64,000 nt of DNA from Gammaproteobacteria bacterium (GCA_011523505.1 WTGP01000042.1:1-64000); one strand, 5' to 3'. Positions 18,115-25,991 are shown, numbered from the stretch's first letter. Translations and numbers: made by a program. The notes: a model not told the origin generated them from the letters alone.

Positions 18115-19395
18115 ATGAAAGCAAGTCCGGAATCCACCGGCGACCATACGCGCAGCCGGGTGCCCGACCATGCAACGATCGGCGGCTTCCGGATCGCGGT
18201 TGTGGTGTTCGGGATTGGCGTAACCCTCCCCATCTTTTACATCGGGTCGGAAATCAGCCTCGCCCTTGGATTGCGGAAGGCCACGCTAGCGCTGTTCGGC
18301 GGATGCGCAATCGTGGGCCTGATGATGGTCGTGACGTCGATCATCGGCGCGCGCACCCGGCTCTCGACCTACATGATCATTCAGTTTGCGTTCGGCCGCG
18401 GCCTGGTTCGCTTTCTGGTCAATCCACTGCTTGCGATGACCTATGTCGGCTACTTCGCGGCCACCGGAGACATTTTTGGCGGGGCCATCCGCGATGCCGT
18501 CAACGCCTTCTACGGAATCGCGATACCCAAGGCCTTATGCGCCTTTATCGGCTCTGTGGCCATGAGTCTGACCGCCATGTACGGCTTCCGCTTCATCGAA
18601 CGGTTCTCCAGTAAGGCGGTCCCACTACTGGCGCTATTCATGCTCTACGTGGTCTATCTGGTACTGCAGCGCAACCAGTTGCAGGACCTCTGGATGGTTC
18701 CCGGTGTCGGGGGAATGTCGGTGGGCCTGGCCATTTCGACGGTAGTGGGAGCCAACATTCTCATGGCGGTGTCGGGGCCCGACCTGACCCGTTACGCACG
18801 AACTGGACTGGAGGGCGTGAAATCGGTTTCCGGGCTTGCTGCCGGCTACCCGCTGATCATGCTGGCATCGGGAATTCCGGCGCTTGCGTTCGCGGAAACC
18901 GACATCATGAAGATCATGGTCATCCTGGGCGTGGCCCTGCCTGCCTTGGTCATCCTGGTCTTTTCGACCTGGACCACGAATACCGTCAACCTGTATTCTG
19001 CGGTCCTGACGCTTGCCGCGTCGTCCCGCCGGTTCTCCGACAAACAGCTGGCTATGGCGGCCGGCGCGCTAGGCACACTGGGAGCGGTGCTGGGCATCAT
19101 GGACGTTTTCCTGCCCTTCGTGCTGATACTGGGAATTGCCACCACCCCGATCGCCGGGGTCTATATCGCTGATTTCTTCCTGTCGAACCGCTCCGCCTAC
19201 AGGCTGGAACACCTGCCCGCGCGACCGCCGATCGGGTATTCAGCCCTGCTGGCATGGATAGCCGGGACCGGTATGGCCGCAGCCACTAACGAGGACCTGC
19301 TGATCCTGACGACGGTCCCGGCAGCCGACGGCATGCTCACGGCCTTTTTGCTTCACGCGGTGCTGTCGCGATGGGTCCTGAAGGGAAAGCGCTGA
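18115..19395 (+). CDS. second NCS1-family permease
   Basis: 426-residue NCS1-type inner-membrane permease with about twelve hydrophobic segments. Family landmarks: IEx-like first helix GIGVTLPIFYIGSE, STYMIIQFAFGRG near residue 85, and GANILMAVSGPDLTRYART around 210-228, aligned with the SYIAGVTIQPDYARFARS segment of the permease at 7486. The two share layout but little direct identity, so each probably has its own substrate or affinity. Expressed divergently from the racemase across a 150-base region carrying the shared dyad. Cytosine, allantoin or hydantoin-like substrates are all possible; context favours a hydantoin-like ring. Confidence 0.87.
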   Translation: MKASPESTGDHTRSRVPDHATIGGFRIAVVVFGIGVTLPIFYIGSEISLALGLRKATLALFGGCAIVGLMMVVTSIIGARTRLSTYMIIQFAFGRGLVRFLVNPLLAMTYVGYFAATGDIFGGAIRDAVNAFYGIAIPKALCAFIGSVAMSLTAMYGFRFIERFSSKAVPLLALFMLYVVYLVLQRNQLQDLWMVPGVGGMSVGLAISTVVGANILMAVSGPDLTRYARTGLEGVKSVSGLAAGYPLIMLASGIPALAFAETDIMKIMVILGVALPALVILVFSTWTTNTVNLYSAVLTLAASSRRFSDKQLAMAAGALGTLGAVLGIMDVFLPFVLILGIATTPIAGVYIADFFLSNRSAYRLEHLPARPPIGYSALLAWIAGTGMAAATNEDLLILTTVPAADGMLTAFLLHAVLSRWVLKGKR

Positions 19396-19479
19396 CGCTA
19401 CATGAAAACCTAGCTCATCCGGCCGCGAGCCATCCGTCCGCTAACGGGCCTTGAAATCCAAAGCCCGCGTGACAGCTGG

Positions 19480-19492
19480 AGGGTATCTGGCG
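19480..19492. repeat. right copy of 13-bp direct repeat at tRNA-Glu 3' end
   Basis: AGGGTATCTGGCG, identical to 3543-3555. Bases 19488-19492 are the CCA end, discriminator and first acceptor base of tRNA-Glu (minus strand); the other eight bases lie just downstream of the tRNA. Position at a tRNA 3' end is where integrases commonly act. Confidence 0.5.
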
Positions 19493-19562
19493 CTCCCTAG
19501 GGGAATCGAACCCCTGTTTCCAGATTGAGAGCCTGGCGTCCTGACCCCTAGACGAAGGGAGC
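19488..19562 (-). tRNA. tRNA-Glu (anticodon CTC)
   Basis: 75 bases including an encoded CCA. On the minus strand the acceptor stem GCTCCCT pairs with AGGGAGC, then discriminator G and CCA. The D-arm begins TCGTCTAGGGG, typical of tRNA-Glu. The anticodon stem CCAGG/TCTGG holds the loop CTCTCAA, giving anticodon CTC (reads GAG). The T-arm is CAGGGGTTCGATTCCCCT. Only its 3' five bases are shared with the distant 13-bp repeat. A perfect TATAAT lies 30 bases upstream of the mature 5' end. Codon GAG is common in this GC-rich window, which fits a dedicated CTC isoacceptor. Confidence 0.95.
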
Positions 19563-19584
19563 GTTTCGTGCCTGACAAGGCGCG

Positions 19585-20952
19585 GTGCGATATTATAGGC
19601 AGCCGAATAAAGGCGTGCTTGACACGCGCGCCGTGCCATCCGTGGCTGGAGTTTCGACCTCGATCAAGACAACGGCGCTGAAAATCAATTCGGGCGAACC
19701 GCGCATTGCCGCGCGGCAGCTTCCGTCCAATGTCGTCAGGGTGCTACGCGGCCTGCACCGGGCAGGCTATCGCGCCTGCGTGGTCGGAGGCGGCGTGCGC
19801 GACCTGCTGCTGGATCTCCGGCCCAAGGATTTCGACATCGTGACCGACGCCAGGCCGGAACAGGTAAAGAAGCTGTTCCGCCGGGTGCTGCTGATCGGGC
19901 GGCGGTTCCGACTCGCGCACGTGATGTTCGGCCGCGAATACATCGAGGTCGCCACGTTTCGCGGTTCCGGCAACGAGGCCTCGAATCCGGAGGGTTCGGT
20001 TGTCCGGGGATCCAACGGGCGCATCCTGCGGGACAACCGCTTCGGCAGTCTGGAAGAGGACGTGCTGAGGCGCGATTTCACGATCAACGCGCTGTACTGG
20101 GACTTTGCCGACAAGCGCATTATCGATCACGTCGGCGGGCTCAAGGACATCGCCAGGCGCCGTCTGCGCCTGATCGGGGAACCGCGTTTGCGCTACGAGG
20201 AGGACCCGGTGCGAATGCTGCGTGCGGCGCGCTTCGCGGCCAAACTCGGCTGCGAGCTCGACAGGCGTTGCGCCGAGCCGATTCCGGAAATGGCCCGGCT
20301 GCTGCGGGCCGAGCCGCCCGCCCGCCTCCTGGAAGAGGTGCGCAAGCTGTTCCTCGGCGGTCACGCCGTTTCCAGTTTTGAAGAACTGCGCCGCTTCGGC
20401 CTGCTCGACGAACTGTTCCCGTTTCTGGGCCCGTGGATGGATGCCGAGCCGCGAGCCGAAGGATTCGTTCGCGATGCGCTTGCGGCGACCGACAAGAGGC
20501 TGAGCGAGGGTTCTCATGCCAGCCTGATGTTCCTGTTGTGCGTGTTCTACTGGGGGCCGATTTCCCGGGTCGTGGCGCCCGGCGGCAGCGGCATACCCCG
20601 CTATACCCAGATTACCGATGCCTTTCGGCGGATGGTTCGGGACAGCCAGTACGGTCTGCGCCCCACCAAGAAGATGACGGCGGACATGGAGCATGTACTG
20701 GGCCGGCAGGCCCTGTTGCAGGCCAGGCCGCGCCGGCGCGTGAACCAGACGCTGAAGCATCCCCTGTTTCGCCCGGCCTATCGGCTGTTGTGCCTGCGCC
20801 GGCGCCTGGGCGAGATTGACGAACAGTGTGTTCTCTACTGGCGGAAGAGGGCGGGGTCGGCGCCTTCGCGTTCCTGGTCGAAGCGCCGCCGCGGCGGACC
20901 GGGCCGTGCCGGAGGCCGGAGCGCCAACGGAAATGAAAAAAAGGTCCGCTAG
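19585..20952 (+). CDS. pcnB: poly(A) polymerase I
   Basis: Adds poly(A) tails to RNA 3' ends, promoting decay. Class II nucleotidyltransferase core: VVGGGVRDLLLDLRPKDFDI (about 65-85) supplies the GG and DxD-type catalytic motifs, followed by RRFRLAHVMFG and RRDFTINALYW, and the RNA-binding RYEEDPVRMLRAARFAAKL. A basic C-terminal tail rich in Arg/Gly is typical of PcnB rather than CCA-adding enzyme. 455 residues from GTG 19585, which has AAGG four bases upstream; later in-frame GTGs at 19615, 19633 and 19642 are possible, and conserved sequence begins only near residue 40, so the start is uncertain. The 3' end overlaps the next gene by 20 bases. Confidence 0.93.
   Translation: MRYYRQPNKGVLDTRAVPSVAGVSTSIKTTALKINSGEPRIAARQLPSNVVRVLRGLHRAGYRACVVGGGVRDLLLDLRPKDFDIVTDARPEQVKKLFRRVLLIGRRFRLAHVMFGREYIEVATFRGSGNEASNPEGSVVRGSNGRILRDNRFGSLEEDVLRRDFTINALYWDFADKRIIDHVGGLKDIARRRLRLIGEPRLRYEEDPVRMLRAARFAAKLGCELDRRCAEPIPEMARLLRAEPPARLLEEVRKLFLGGHAVSSFEELRRFGLLDELFPFLGPWMDAEPRAEGFVRDALAATDKRLSEGSHASLMFLLCVFYWGPISRVVAPGGSGIPRYTQITDAFRRMVRDSQYGLRPTKKMTADMEHVLGRQALLQARPRRRVNQTLKHPLFRPAYRLLCLRRRLGEIDEQCVLYWRKRAGSAPSRSWSKRRRGGPGRAGGRSANGNEKKVR
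19592..19597 (-). promoter_or_regulatory. -10 box of the tRNA-Glu gene
   Basis: TATAAT on the minus strand, 30 bases upstream of the tRNA 5' end. No good -35 is visible at 16-18 bases (AAGCAC at 17). It overlaps the extreme 5' end of the pcnB reading frame on the other strand. Confidence 0.6.
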
Positions 20953-21589
20953 CGGCCGCTACATCGCCGTCGAAGGCTGCATCGGCGCCGGCAAGTCCAC
21001 TGTGGCGCACTTGCTGGCGGACCGGATGAACGGGGAACTGATCGTGGAGGCGCCGCACGGCAACCCCTTCCTGGAGCGCTTCTATAACGGGGTCACCCGG
21101 GCCGCGCTGCCGTCGCAGCTCTATTTCCTGCTGCACCGCACGCAGCTTGCCGAGCGCATCAAGAAGGACGACCTCTTTCCCACGACCCGCATCAGCGATT
21201 TTCTGCTGGAGCGCGACCGCGTCTATGCCGAGTGCACGCTGGCGTCGGACGAATTGCAGGTTTACGACATGGTGCGCGAAGCGGTCGCGATCGACCCGCC
21301 GGTGCCGGACCTTGTGCTGTTCCTGCAAACCTCGGTTCGGACCCTGCTGAAGCGGATCGCCAATCGCGGCATTCCGATGGAACGGCGCATAACGGCCGAG
21401 TACCTGGAACGGCTCAACGAGGCGATGGCGCGATTTATACTGGACTACGACGAGGCGCCGGTCCTGATAGTGAACACCGAGGCCATTGATCTGGTGAACA
21501 ACGATGCGCACATCGAACTGCTGCTCAACGAAATGCAACAGGCCCGGTCCGGCCGCACCTACTTCGATCCCAGCGGCCTGGTCGTTTGA
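20933..21589 (+). CDS. deoxynucleoside kinase family protein
   Basis: 218-residue P-loop kinase of the deoxynucleoside kinase family (dGK/dCK/dAK-like), which phosphorylates deoxynucleosides for salvage. P-loop GCIGAGKST at about 14-22; the central ERDRVYAE (about 85-92) matches the family ERS/DR motif; the LID region RIANRGIPMERRI is at about 139-151. Start ATG at 20933 (MKKRSAS), preceded by GGAGGCCGGAG; a longer frame 39 codons upstream lies inside pcnB and is low-complexity. In many gammaproteobacteria folK sits between pcnB and panB; here this kinase fills the slot and folK is absent from the window. Which deoxynucleoside it prefers cannot be told. Confidence 0.85.
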   Translation: MKKRSASGRYIAVEGCIGAGKSTVAHLLADRMNGELIVEAPHGNPFLERFYNGVTRAALPSQLYFLLHRTQLAERIKKDDLFPTTRISDFLLERDRVYAECTLASDELQVYDMVREAVAIDPPVPDLVLFLQTSVRTLLKRIANRGIPMERRITAEYLERLNEAMARFILDYDEAPVLIVNTEAIDLVNNDAHIELLLNEMQQARSGRTYFDPSGLVV

Positions 21590-21625
21590 TCGACGCAGGG
21601 CGTGACGCGACACTAGGAACCGCCG

Positions 21626-22456
21626 GTGTACGTTCAACTGAAGCAGCGCGACATGCGCAGACCGCCGGTGAACGTGAGCACGCTGGCGCGGATGAAGAAA
21701 GAGCGCGAGCCGATCGCCTGCCTTACCGCCTACGACGCCAGCTTTGCCCGCCTGGTAGACCGGTCCGGCGTAGACCTGGTGCTGGTAGGCGACTCCCTGG
21801 GAATGGTCATTCAGGGACATGACACCACCGTTCCGGTAACGGTGGAGGACATCATCTACCACAGCCGGCACGTGGCCCGGGCGCTCACCCATGCCTTCCT
21901 CGTGGCCGACATGCCCTTCATGAGCTACAGCGAACCGGAACAGGCGCTGGATAACGCCGTGCGGCTGATGCAGGAAGGCGCCGCGATGATGGTCAAGCTG
22001 GAAGGCGGCGAGGGCCAGCGCAGGATCGTGGAGCACCTGGCCCGGCACGACATCCCCGTTTGTGCGCATATCGGACTGCGTCCGCAGTCGGTCCACAAGA
22101 TCGGCGGTTTCAAGGTGCATGGGCGCGATCCCTCGCAGGCGGAGCGAATGGTGACCAGCGCGCTACGGCTGGAGGAGGCGGGGGCCGATGTGGTCCTGCT
22201 CGAATGCGTTCCCAACGAACTGGGCAGGGCGATCGCGGAGCAGTGCCGGGTGCCCGTAATCGGGATCGGCGCCGGACCCAACGTCGACGGACAGATCCTT
22301 GTTTTGTATGACATGCTCGGCATCACGCAGGGACCGGTGCCGAAGTTCGTGCGCAACTTCATCACCGCGGCGGACGATCCGCTGGCCGCCTGCGAGGCCT
22401 ACGTACAGGCCGTCAAGACAGGCGAATACCCCGCTCCCGAGCACTGTTTTTCCTGA
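21626..22456 (+). CDS. panB: 3-methyl-2-oxobutanoate hydroxymethyltransferase
   Basis: First committed step of pantothenate (coenzyme A) synthesis: transfers hydroxymethyl from methylene-tetrahydrofolate to 2-oxoisovalerate, giving ketopantoate. 276 residues with LTAYDASFARL, VLVGDSLGMVIQGHDTT (metal and substrate site, about 50-70), VADMPFMSY and VKLEGG. The GTG at 21626 has AGGA seven bases upstream; an ATG nine codons later (MRRPPVN) is an alternative. Followed 15 bases later by panC, forming the usual panBC pair. Confidence 0.96.
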   Translation: MYVQLKQRDMRRPPVNVSTLARMKKEREPIACLTAYDASFARLVDRSGVDLVLVGDSLGMVIQGHDTTVPVTVEDIIYHSRHVARALTHAFLVADMPFMSYSEPEQALDNAVRLMQEGAAMMVKLEGGEGQRRIVEHLARHDIPVCAHIGLRPQSVHKIGGFKVHGRDPSQAERMVTSALRLEEAGADVVLLECVPNELGRAIAEQCRVPVIGIGAGPNVDGQILVLYDMLGITQGPVPKFVRNFITAADDPLAACEAYVQAVKTGEYPAPEHCFS

Positions 22457-22471
22457 ACCGGCGGCTGCCCC

Positions 22472-23326
22472 GTGCGGATAGTTACGACCAAGGCGGAAGT
22501 GCGCGCGCAGGTGCGCCGCTGGCGTGGCGCCGGCGAGAAAGTCACGCTGGTGCCCACGATGGGCGCGCTGCACAAGGCGCATATGGACCTGGCGCGCCTG
22601 GCCGGCGCCGGCGGCCGGGTAATCGTGAGCATTTTCGTCAATCCCACGCAGTTCGCTCCCGGAGAGGACTTCGAGCGCTATCCCCGGAACCTGGATGCCG
22701 ATGCGGACTTGCTTCGCGAGGCGGGAGTGGACCTGCTTTTCGCTCCCGGGCAGGAGGACGTGTATCCCCGCGGGCTGGACGACCTGACCCGGGTGGAAGT
22801 GCCCGGCCTGTCGGCCGATCTGTGCGGCGCGCACCGCCCGACGCATTTTGCCGGCGTGACCTCGGTCGTGGCGCGCCTGCTGCTGCTGACTCTGCCCGAC
22901 GCCGTGGTGTTCGGACGCAAGGACTATCAGCAGCTGGTGATCCTGCGCCGCATGACCGAGGACCTGCATATTCCCGTCGAGGTGATCGAGGGCCCGATCA
23001 CGCGCGAGAAGGACGGACTGGCCATGAGTTCGCGGAACCGCTACCTGACGGAAGCGGAACGGCGGACCGCTCCGCTCCTGCATGCCGAATTGCGGCGCTG
23101 CGCCGCGCGCATCGAGGCGGGCGAGCGCGACTTTCCCGGGCTGGAGGAGGATGCGGCGGACCGGCTCGCGGAAGCCGGCTTTGCGCCGGACTATGTCGCG
23201 GTGCGGCGAGCCGGCGATCTGGGACCGCCGGCGGTTTCGCCCACCGGAGAATGGGTCGTGCTCGCCGCCGCCTGGCTGGGTTCCGCCCGCCTCATCGACA
23301 ACGTCGTCTGCGGCGCGGGTTCCTGA
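22472..23326 (+). CDS. panC: pantothenate synthetase
   Basis: ATP-dependent joining of pantoate and beta-alanine. 284 residues, Rossmann-fold ligase of the class I synthetase type. Typical motifs are FVNPTQF (about 56-62), FGRKDYQQL (about 149-157) and the KMSKS-like MSSRNRYLT (about 188-196). The HxGH ATP-binding motif is altered: residues 34-37 read HKAH, with Ala replacing the usual Gly. GTG start. The last 136 bases overlap the 3' end of queG on the opposite strand. Same operon as panB. Confidence 0.95.
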   Translation: MRIVTTKAEVRAQVRRWRGAGEKVTLVPTMGALHKAHMDLARLAGAGGRVIVSIFVNPTQFAPGEDFERYPRNLDADADLLREAGVDLLFAPGQEDVYPRGLDDLTRVEVPGLSADLCGAHRPTHFAGVTSVVARLLLLTLPDAVVFGRKDYQQLVILRRMTEDLHIPVEVIEGPITREKDGLAMSSRNRYLTEAERRTAPLLHAELRRCAARIEAGERDFPGLEEDAADRLAEAGFAPDYVAVRRAGDLGPPAVSPTGEWVVLAAAWLGSARLIDNVVCGAGS

Positions 23327-24384
23327 TCGCCCGCCTGCCGCTGAAGCGCCCAGCCAACGTGTTCGCGAACCGTTTCGCTGGGGTGCGACAAGCGCTTTTG
23401 CAGCGACTCGATCACCTCTCCTGAGCGAGCGGCGTTGCCGAGCGCGACAGCCAGGTTACGCAGCCAGCCCGTATAGCCGGCGCGGCGCAGGGCGCTTCCG
23501 CGGGTGCGTTCCCGCCATTGCTCCTCGCCCCAAGCGAACAGGCGCGTCAGCCGGGCGTTGTCCAGGCCTCCGCGCGGCGCGAAGGCGGCTTCTTCGCTGG
23601 GCCGGGCATGGCGGTTCCAGGGACAGACCAGCTGGCAATCGTCGCAGCCGAACACGCGGTTGCCGATCAGCGGCCGCAGGTCCAGGGGAATGGAACCCCG
23701 ATGCTCGATGGTCAGGTAGGAAATGCAGCGGCGGGCGTCGAGCTGATACGGCGCCACGATGGCCTCGGTGGGACAGATGTCCAGGCATGCCCGGCAACTG
23801 CCGCAGTGGTCCGTCACGGGGCGGTCGAGCGGCAGCGGCAGGTCGGTGTAGATTTCGCCGAGGAAAAACCACGAGCCTTCACGGCGGTCGATCAGGTTGG
23901 TGTGCTTGCCCATCCAGCCCAGTCCGGCCTGCGCGGCCAGGGGTTTCTCCATGACCGGGGCACTGTCCACGAACACCCTGTAACCCATGGGACCGGCCCT
24001 TGACGCGATGCGCTCGGCCAGCTTCTCAAGACGCCTGCGCATAAGGCGGTGGTAGTCCCTGCCCAGTGCGTAACGCGAAATGTAGGCCTTGTCCGGGTCG
24101 GCCAGCACCGCCAGGGCCGGGGCGGCGTCACGTGGCCAGTAATGCATGCGGAAGCAGAGCACCCTCAGCGTTCCGGGAATCAGGCGGGCCGGCCGGGTTC
24201 GCTTGCGTCCGTGCCGTGCCATCCATCCCATCGTTCCGTGCCGCCCCAGCTCCAGCCAGCGCTCCAGGCGCTCCTCGGCCCGGGCAAGGTCAATTCCCGC
24301 CACGCCGGCCTGTTCGAAGCCGAATTCCCGCGCCAGCGCCGGCAGTTCGGCGGCGATACGCGAGTGTTCCGCGGCAGCTTGCAT
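23191..24384 (-). CDS. queG: epoxyqueuosine reductase
   Basis: Cobalamin-dependent [4Fe-4S] enzyme catalysing the last step of queuosine synthesis in tRNA. 397 residues. The two ferredoxin-type cysteine clusters are clear: CGSCRACLDICPTEAI (about 181-196) and GCDDCQLVCPWN (about 237-248), after the family motif GLGWMGKHTN. The start at ATG 24384 is chosen; a 17-codon longer reading would place a good promoter (24395-24422) inside the gene. The C-terminal tail after about residue 345 is Ser/Ala/Thr-rich, not conserved, and lies antisense to the panC 3' end. Divergent from nnr, as in many gammaproteobacteria. Confidence 0.94.
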   Translation of the reverse strand: MQAAAEHSRIAAELPALAREFGFEQAGVAGIDLARAEERLERWLELGRHGTMGWMARHGRKRTRPARLIPGTLRVLCFRMHYWPRDAAPALAVLADPDKAYISRYALGRDYHRLMRRRLEKLAERIASRAGPMGYRVFVDSAPVMEKPLAAQAGLGWMGKHTNLIDRREGSWFFLGEIYTDLPLPLDRPVTDHCGSCRACLDICPTEAIVAPYQLDARRCISYLTIEHRGSIPLDLRPLIGNRVFGCDDCQLVCPWNRHARPSEEAAFAPRGGLDNARLTRLFAWGEEQWRERTRGSALRRAGYTGWLRNLAVALGNAARSGEVIESLQKRLSHPSETVREHVGWALQRQAGDQEPAPQTTLSMRRAEPSQAAASTTHSPVGETAGGPRSPARRTAT

Positions 24385-24394
24385 GGGCCGAAAG

Positions 24395-24422
24395 AGTATA
24401 GGTCGGGATCTATTTCGGGCAA
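24395..24422 (-). promoter_or_regulatory. queG promoter
   Basis: Minus strand TTGCCC (24422-24417), 16-base spacer, TATACT (24400-24395). The expected start point is only a few bases before the ATG at 24384, so the transcript would be nearly leaderless. Confidence 0.55.
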
Positions 24423-24433
24423 TATTCGTGCTC

Positions 24434-25933
24434 ATGAGTCATCGGACCGCATACTGCGCCGACGCCGTGCGCGCGCTGGAAGGCGCGCTCATGGCCAGCG
24501 AGGGCATCGACAGCAACGCTCTGATGGAGCGCGCCGGCACGGCCGCCTATGCGCGCGCCCGGCGTGCGTTCCCCGGCGCCCGCCGATGGACCGTCCTGGC
24601 CGGCGCGGGCAACAACGCGGGCGACGGCTTCGTGATGGCCCGCCTGGCGAAGCAGGAGGGCCTTGGCGTCAAGATCATGCTGCTGTCTCCCGAAAATCGC
24701 CACCGGGGCGACGCGGCCACGCAGTTCGAGGCGGCGCGGCATTCCGCCGTGCCGGTCGGACCGCTGGCGCGCGCGGAGCTGGATGGATGCGACCTGATCG
24801 TGGACGCCATGCTCGGGATCGGGCTGGACCGGCCGCTGGGCGGGCTTTATCTCGAAGCGGCGCAGATGGTCAACGCAGGCCGTGCGCCGGTCGTGGCCGT
24901 TGACATACCCACCGGCATACACGCCGACACCGGGGCCTTGATGGCGGCGGCGGTCCGCTCGGACCTTACGGTGACCTTCGTGGCCGACAAATGCGGGTTG
25001 TTTCTGGGCGACGCGCCGGATTACGTCGCCCGGCGGGTGCTGGAGCCGCTGGGGCGGATTGCGCCGGACAGGGCAGCGGAAATCGAGACCGCATTTGCAG
25101 GCACGCCGATGCTGCGCGTTTTCACTGCTGAGACGCTGCGCGCGATGCTCCCGGCCCGGCGGCGCGCCGACCACAAGGGCCGCTTCGGGCATGTCCTGGT
25201 AGTGGCCGGCGGGCCGGGGATGGGCGGCGCCGCAAGACTGGCCGGCGAGGGCGCCTTGCGTGCCGGCGCCGGGCTCGTATCGGTGGCCACGCACCCGGAA
25301 CACTCGGCCGCGCTGCTGTCCGGACGGCCGGAACTCATGGTGCGCGGCATCCGCAACGCGGAAGATCTCGCGCCGTTGCTTGAACGGGCCACGGTGCTGG
25401 CGGTCGGCTGCGGTCTCGGCCAGGATGCCTGGGCCCGCGAAGTGTTCGCCGCGGCTCAAGAAAGCAGTCTGCCCCGCGTAGTGGATGCGGACGGGCTGGC
25501 GCAGGTGACGCCGGATCGCGCGGAGGCCGCCCCGTTGATTCTGACGCCGCACCCCGGAGAAGCCGGGCGATTGTTGGAGCGCTCCAGTGCCCGGGTGCAG
25601 GCGGATCGTCTGGATGCCGTCACGGCCTTGCGTAAGCGCTATGGCGGCGTGGCGCTGCTCAAGGGCGCGCACACGCTGGTATCGGGAAGCGAAAAACCGC
25701 CCTGGGTGATCGACGCCGGCAATCCCGGCATGGCGACGGCGGGGATGGGCGACGTGCTGACCGGACTGATGGCAGGCCTGTGGGCGCAGTTCCCCGGGGC
25801 CGAACCGGAAGACCTGGCCGCCCTGGCCGCTTTCGTGCATGCAGGCGCGGGTGATCGCGTTGCGGAGGAAGGTCAGCGCGGAATGATCGCCGGGGACGTG
25901 CTGGACGCTCTGCGTGCCGAATTGAATCCCTGA
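24434..25933 (+). CDS. nnr: bifunctional NAD(P)H-hydrate epimerase/dehydratase
   Basis: Repairs hydrated NAD(P)H. 499 residues: an N-terminal YjeF_N epimerase domain of about 1-215 (AGAGNNAGDGFVMARL at about 54-69, then VDAMLGIGLDRPL) and a C-terminal ribokinase-like ADP/ATP-dependent dehydratase of about 235-495 (VVAGGPGMGGAARL; ILTPHPGEAGRLL; GMATAGMGDVLTGLMAGL near 435-452). Start ATG 24434 (MSHRTAY); the frame extends upstream into queG antisense but is not conserved. Gene order queG-nnr-tsaE-amidase is the classical one, here interrupted by the ATPase at 26106. A hairpin and T-rich stretch follow at 25992-26023. Confidence 0.95.
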   Translation: MSHRTAYCADAVRALEGALMASEGIDSNALMERAGTAAYARARRAFPGARRWTVLAGAGNNAGDGFVMARLAKQEGLGVKIMLLSPENRHRGDAATQFEAARHSAVPVGPLARAELDGCDLIVDAMLGIGLDRPLGGLYLEAAQMVNAGRAPVVAVDIPTGIHADTGALMAAAVRSDLTVTFVADKCGLFLGDAPDYVARRVLEPLGRIAPDRAAEIETAFAGTPMLRVFTAETLRAMLPARRRADHKGRFGHVLVVAGGPGMGGAARLAGEGALRAGAGLVSVATHPEHSAALLSGRPELMVRGIRNAEDLAPLLERATVLAVGCGLGQDAWAREVFAAAQESSLPRVVDADGLAQVTPDRAEAAPLILTPHPGEAGRLLERSSARVQADRLDAVTALRKRYGGVALLKGAHTLVSGSEKPPWVIDAGNPGMATAGMGDVLTGLMAGLWAQFPGAEPEDLAALAAFVHAGAGDRVAEEGQRGMIAGDVLDALRAELNP

Positions 25934-25991
25934 TACGGCGACGCGAGGACTATTTCGCCGCCGCCGAGTAGAACTGGATAATCGCGCCGCC

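Noticed and set aside
17965..18171. 69-codon N-terminal extension of the racemase
   Set aside because: It would run through the divergent regulatory region and the start of the NCS1 gene; ATG 17964 has a ribosome site and the family N-terminus.
19619..19624. TTGACA on the plus strand near the pcnB start
   Set aside because: No -10-like sequence at 15-19 bases downstream.
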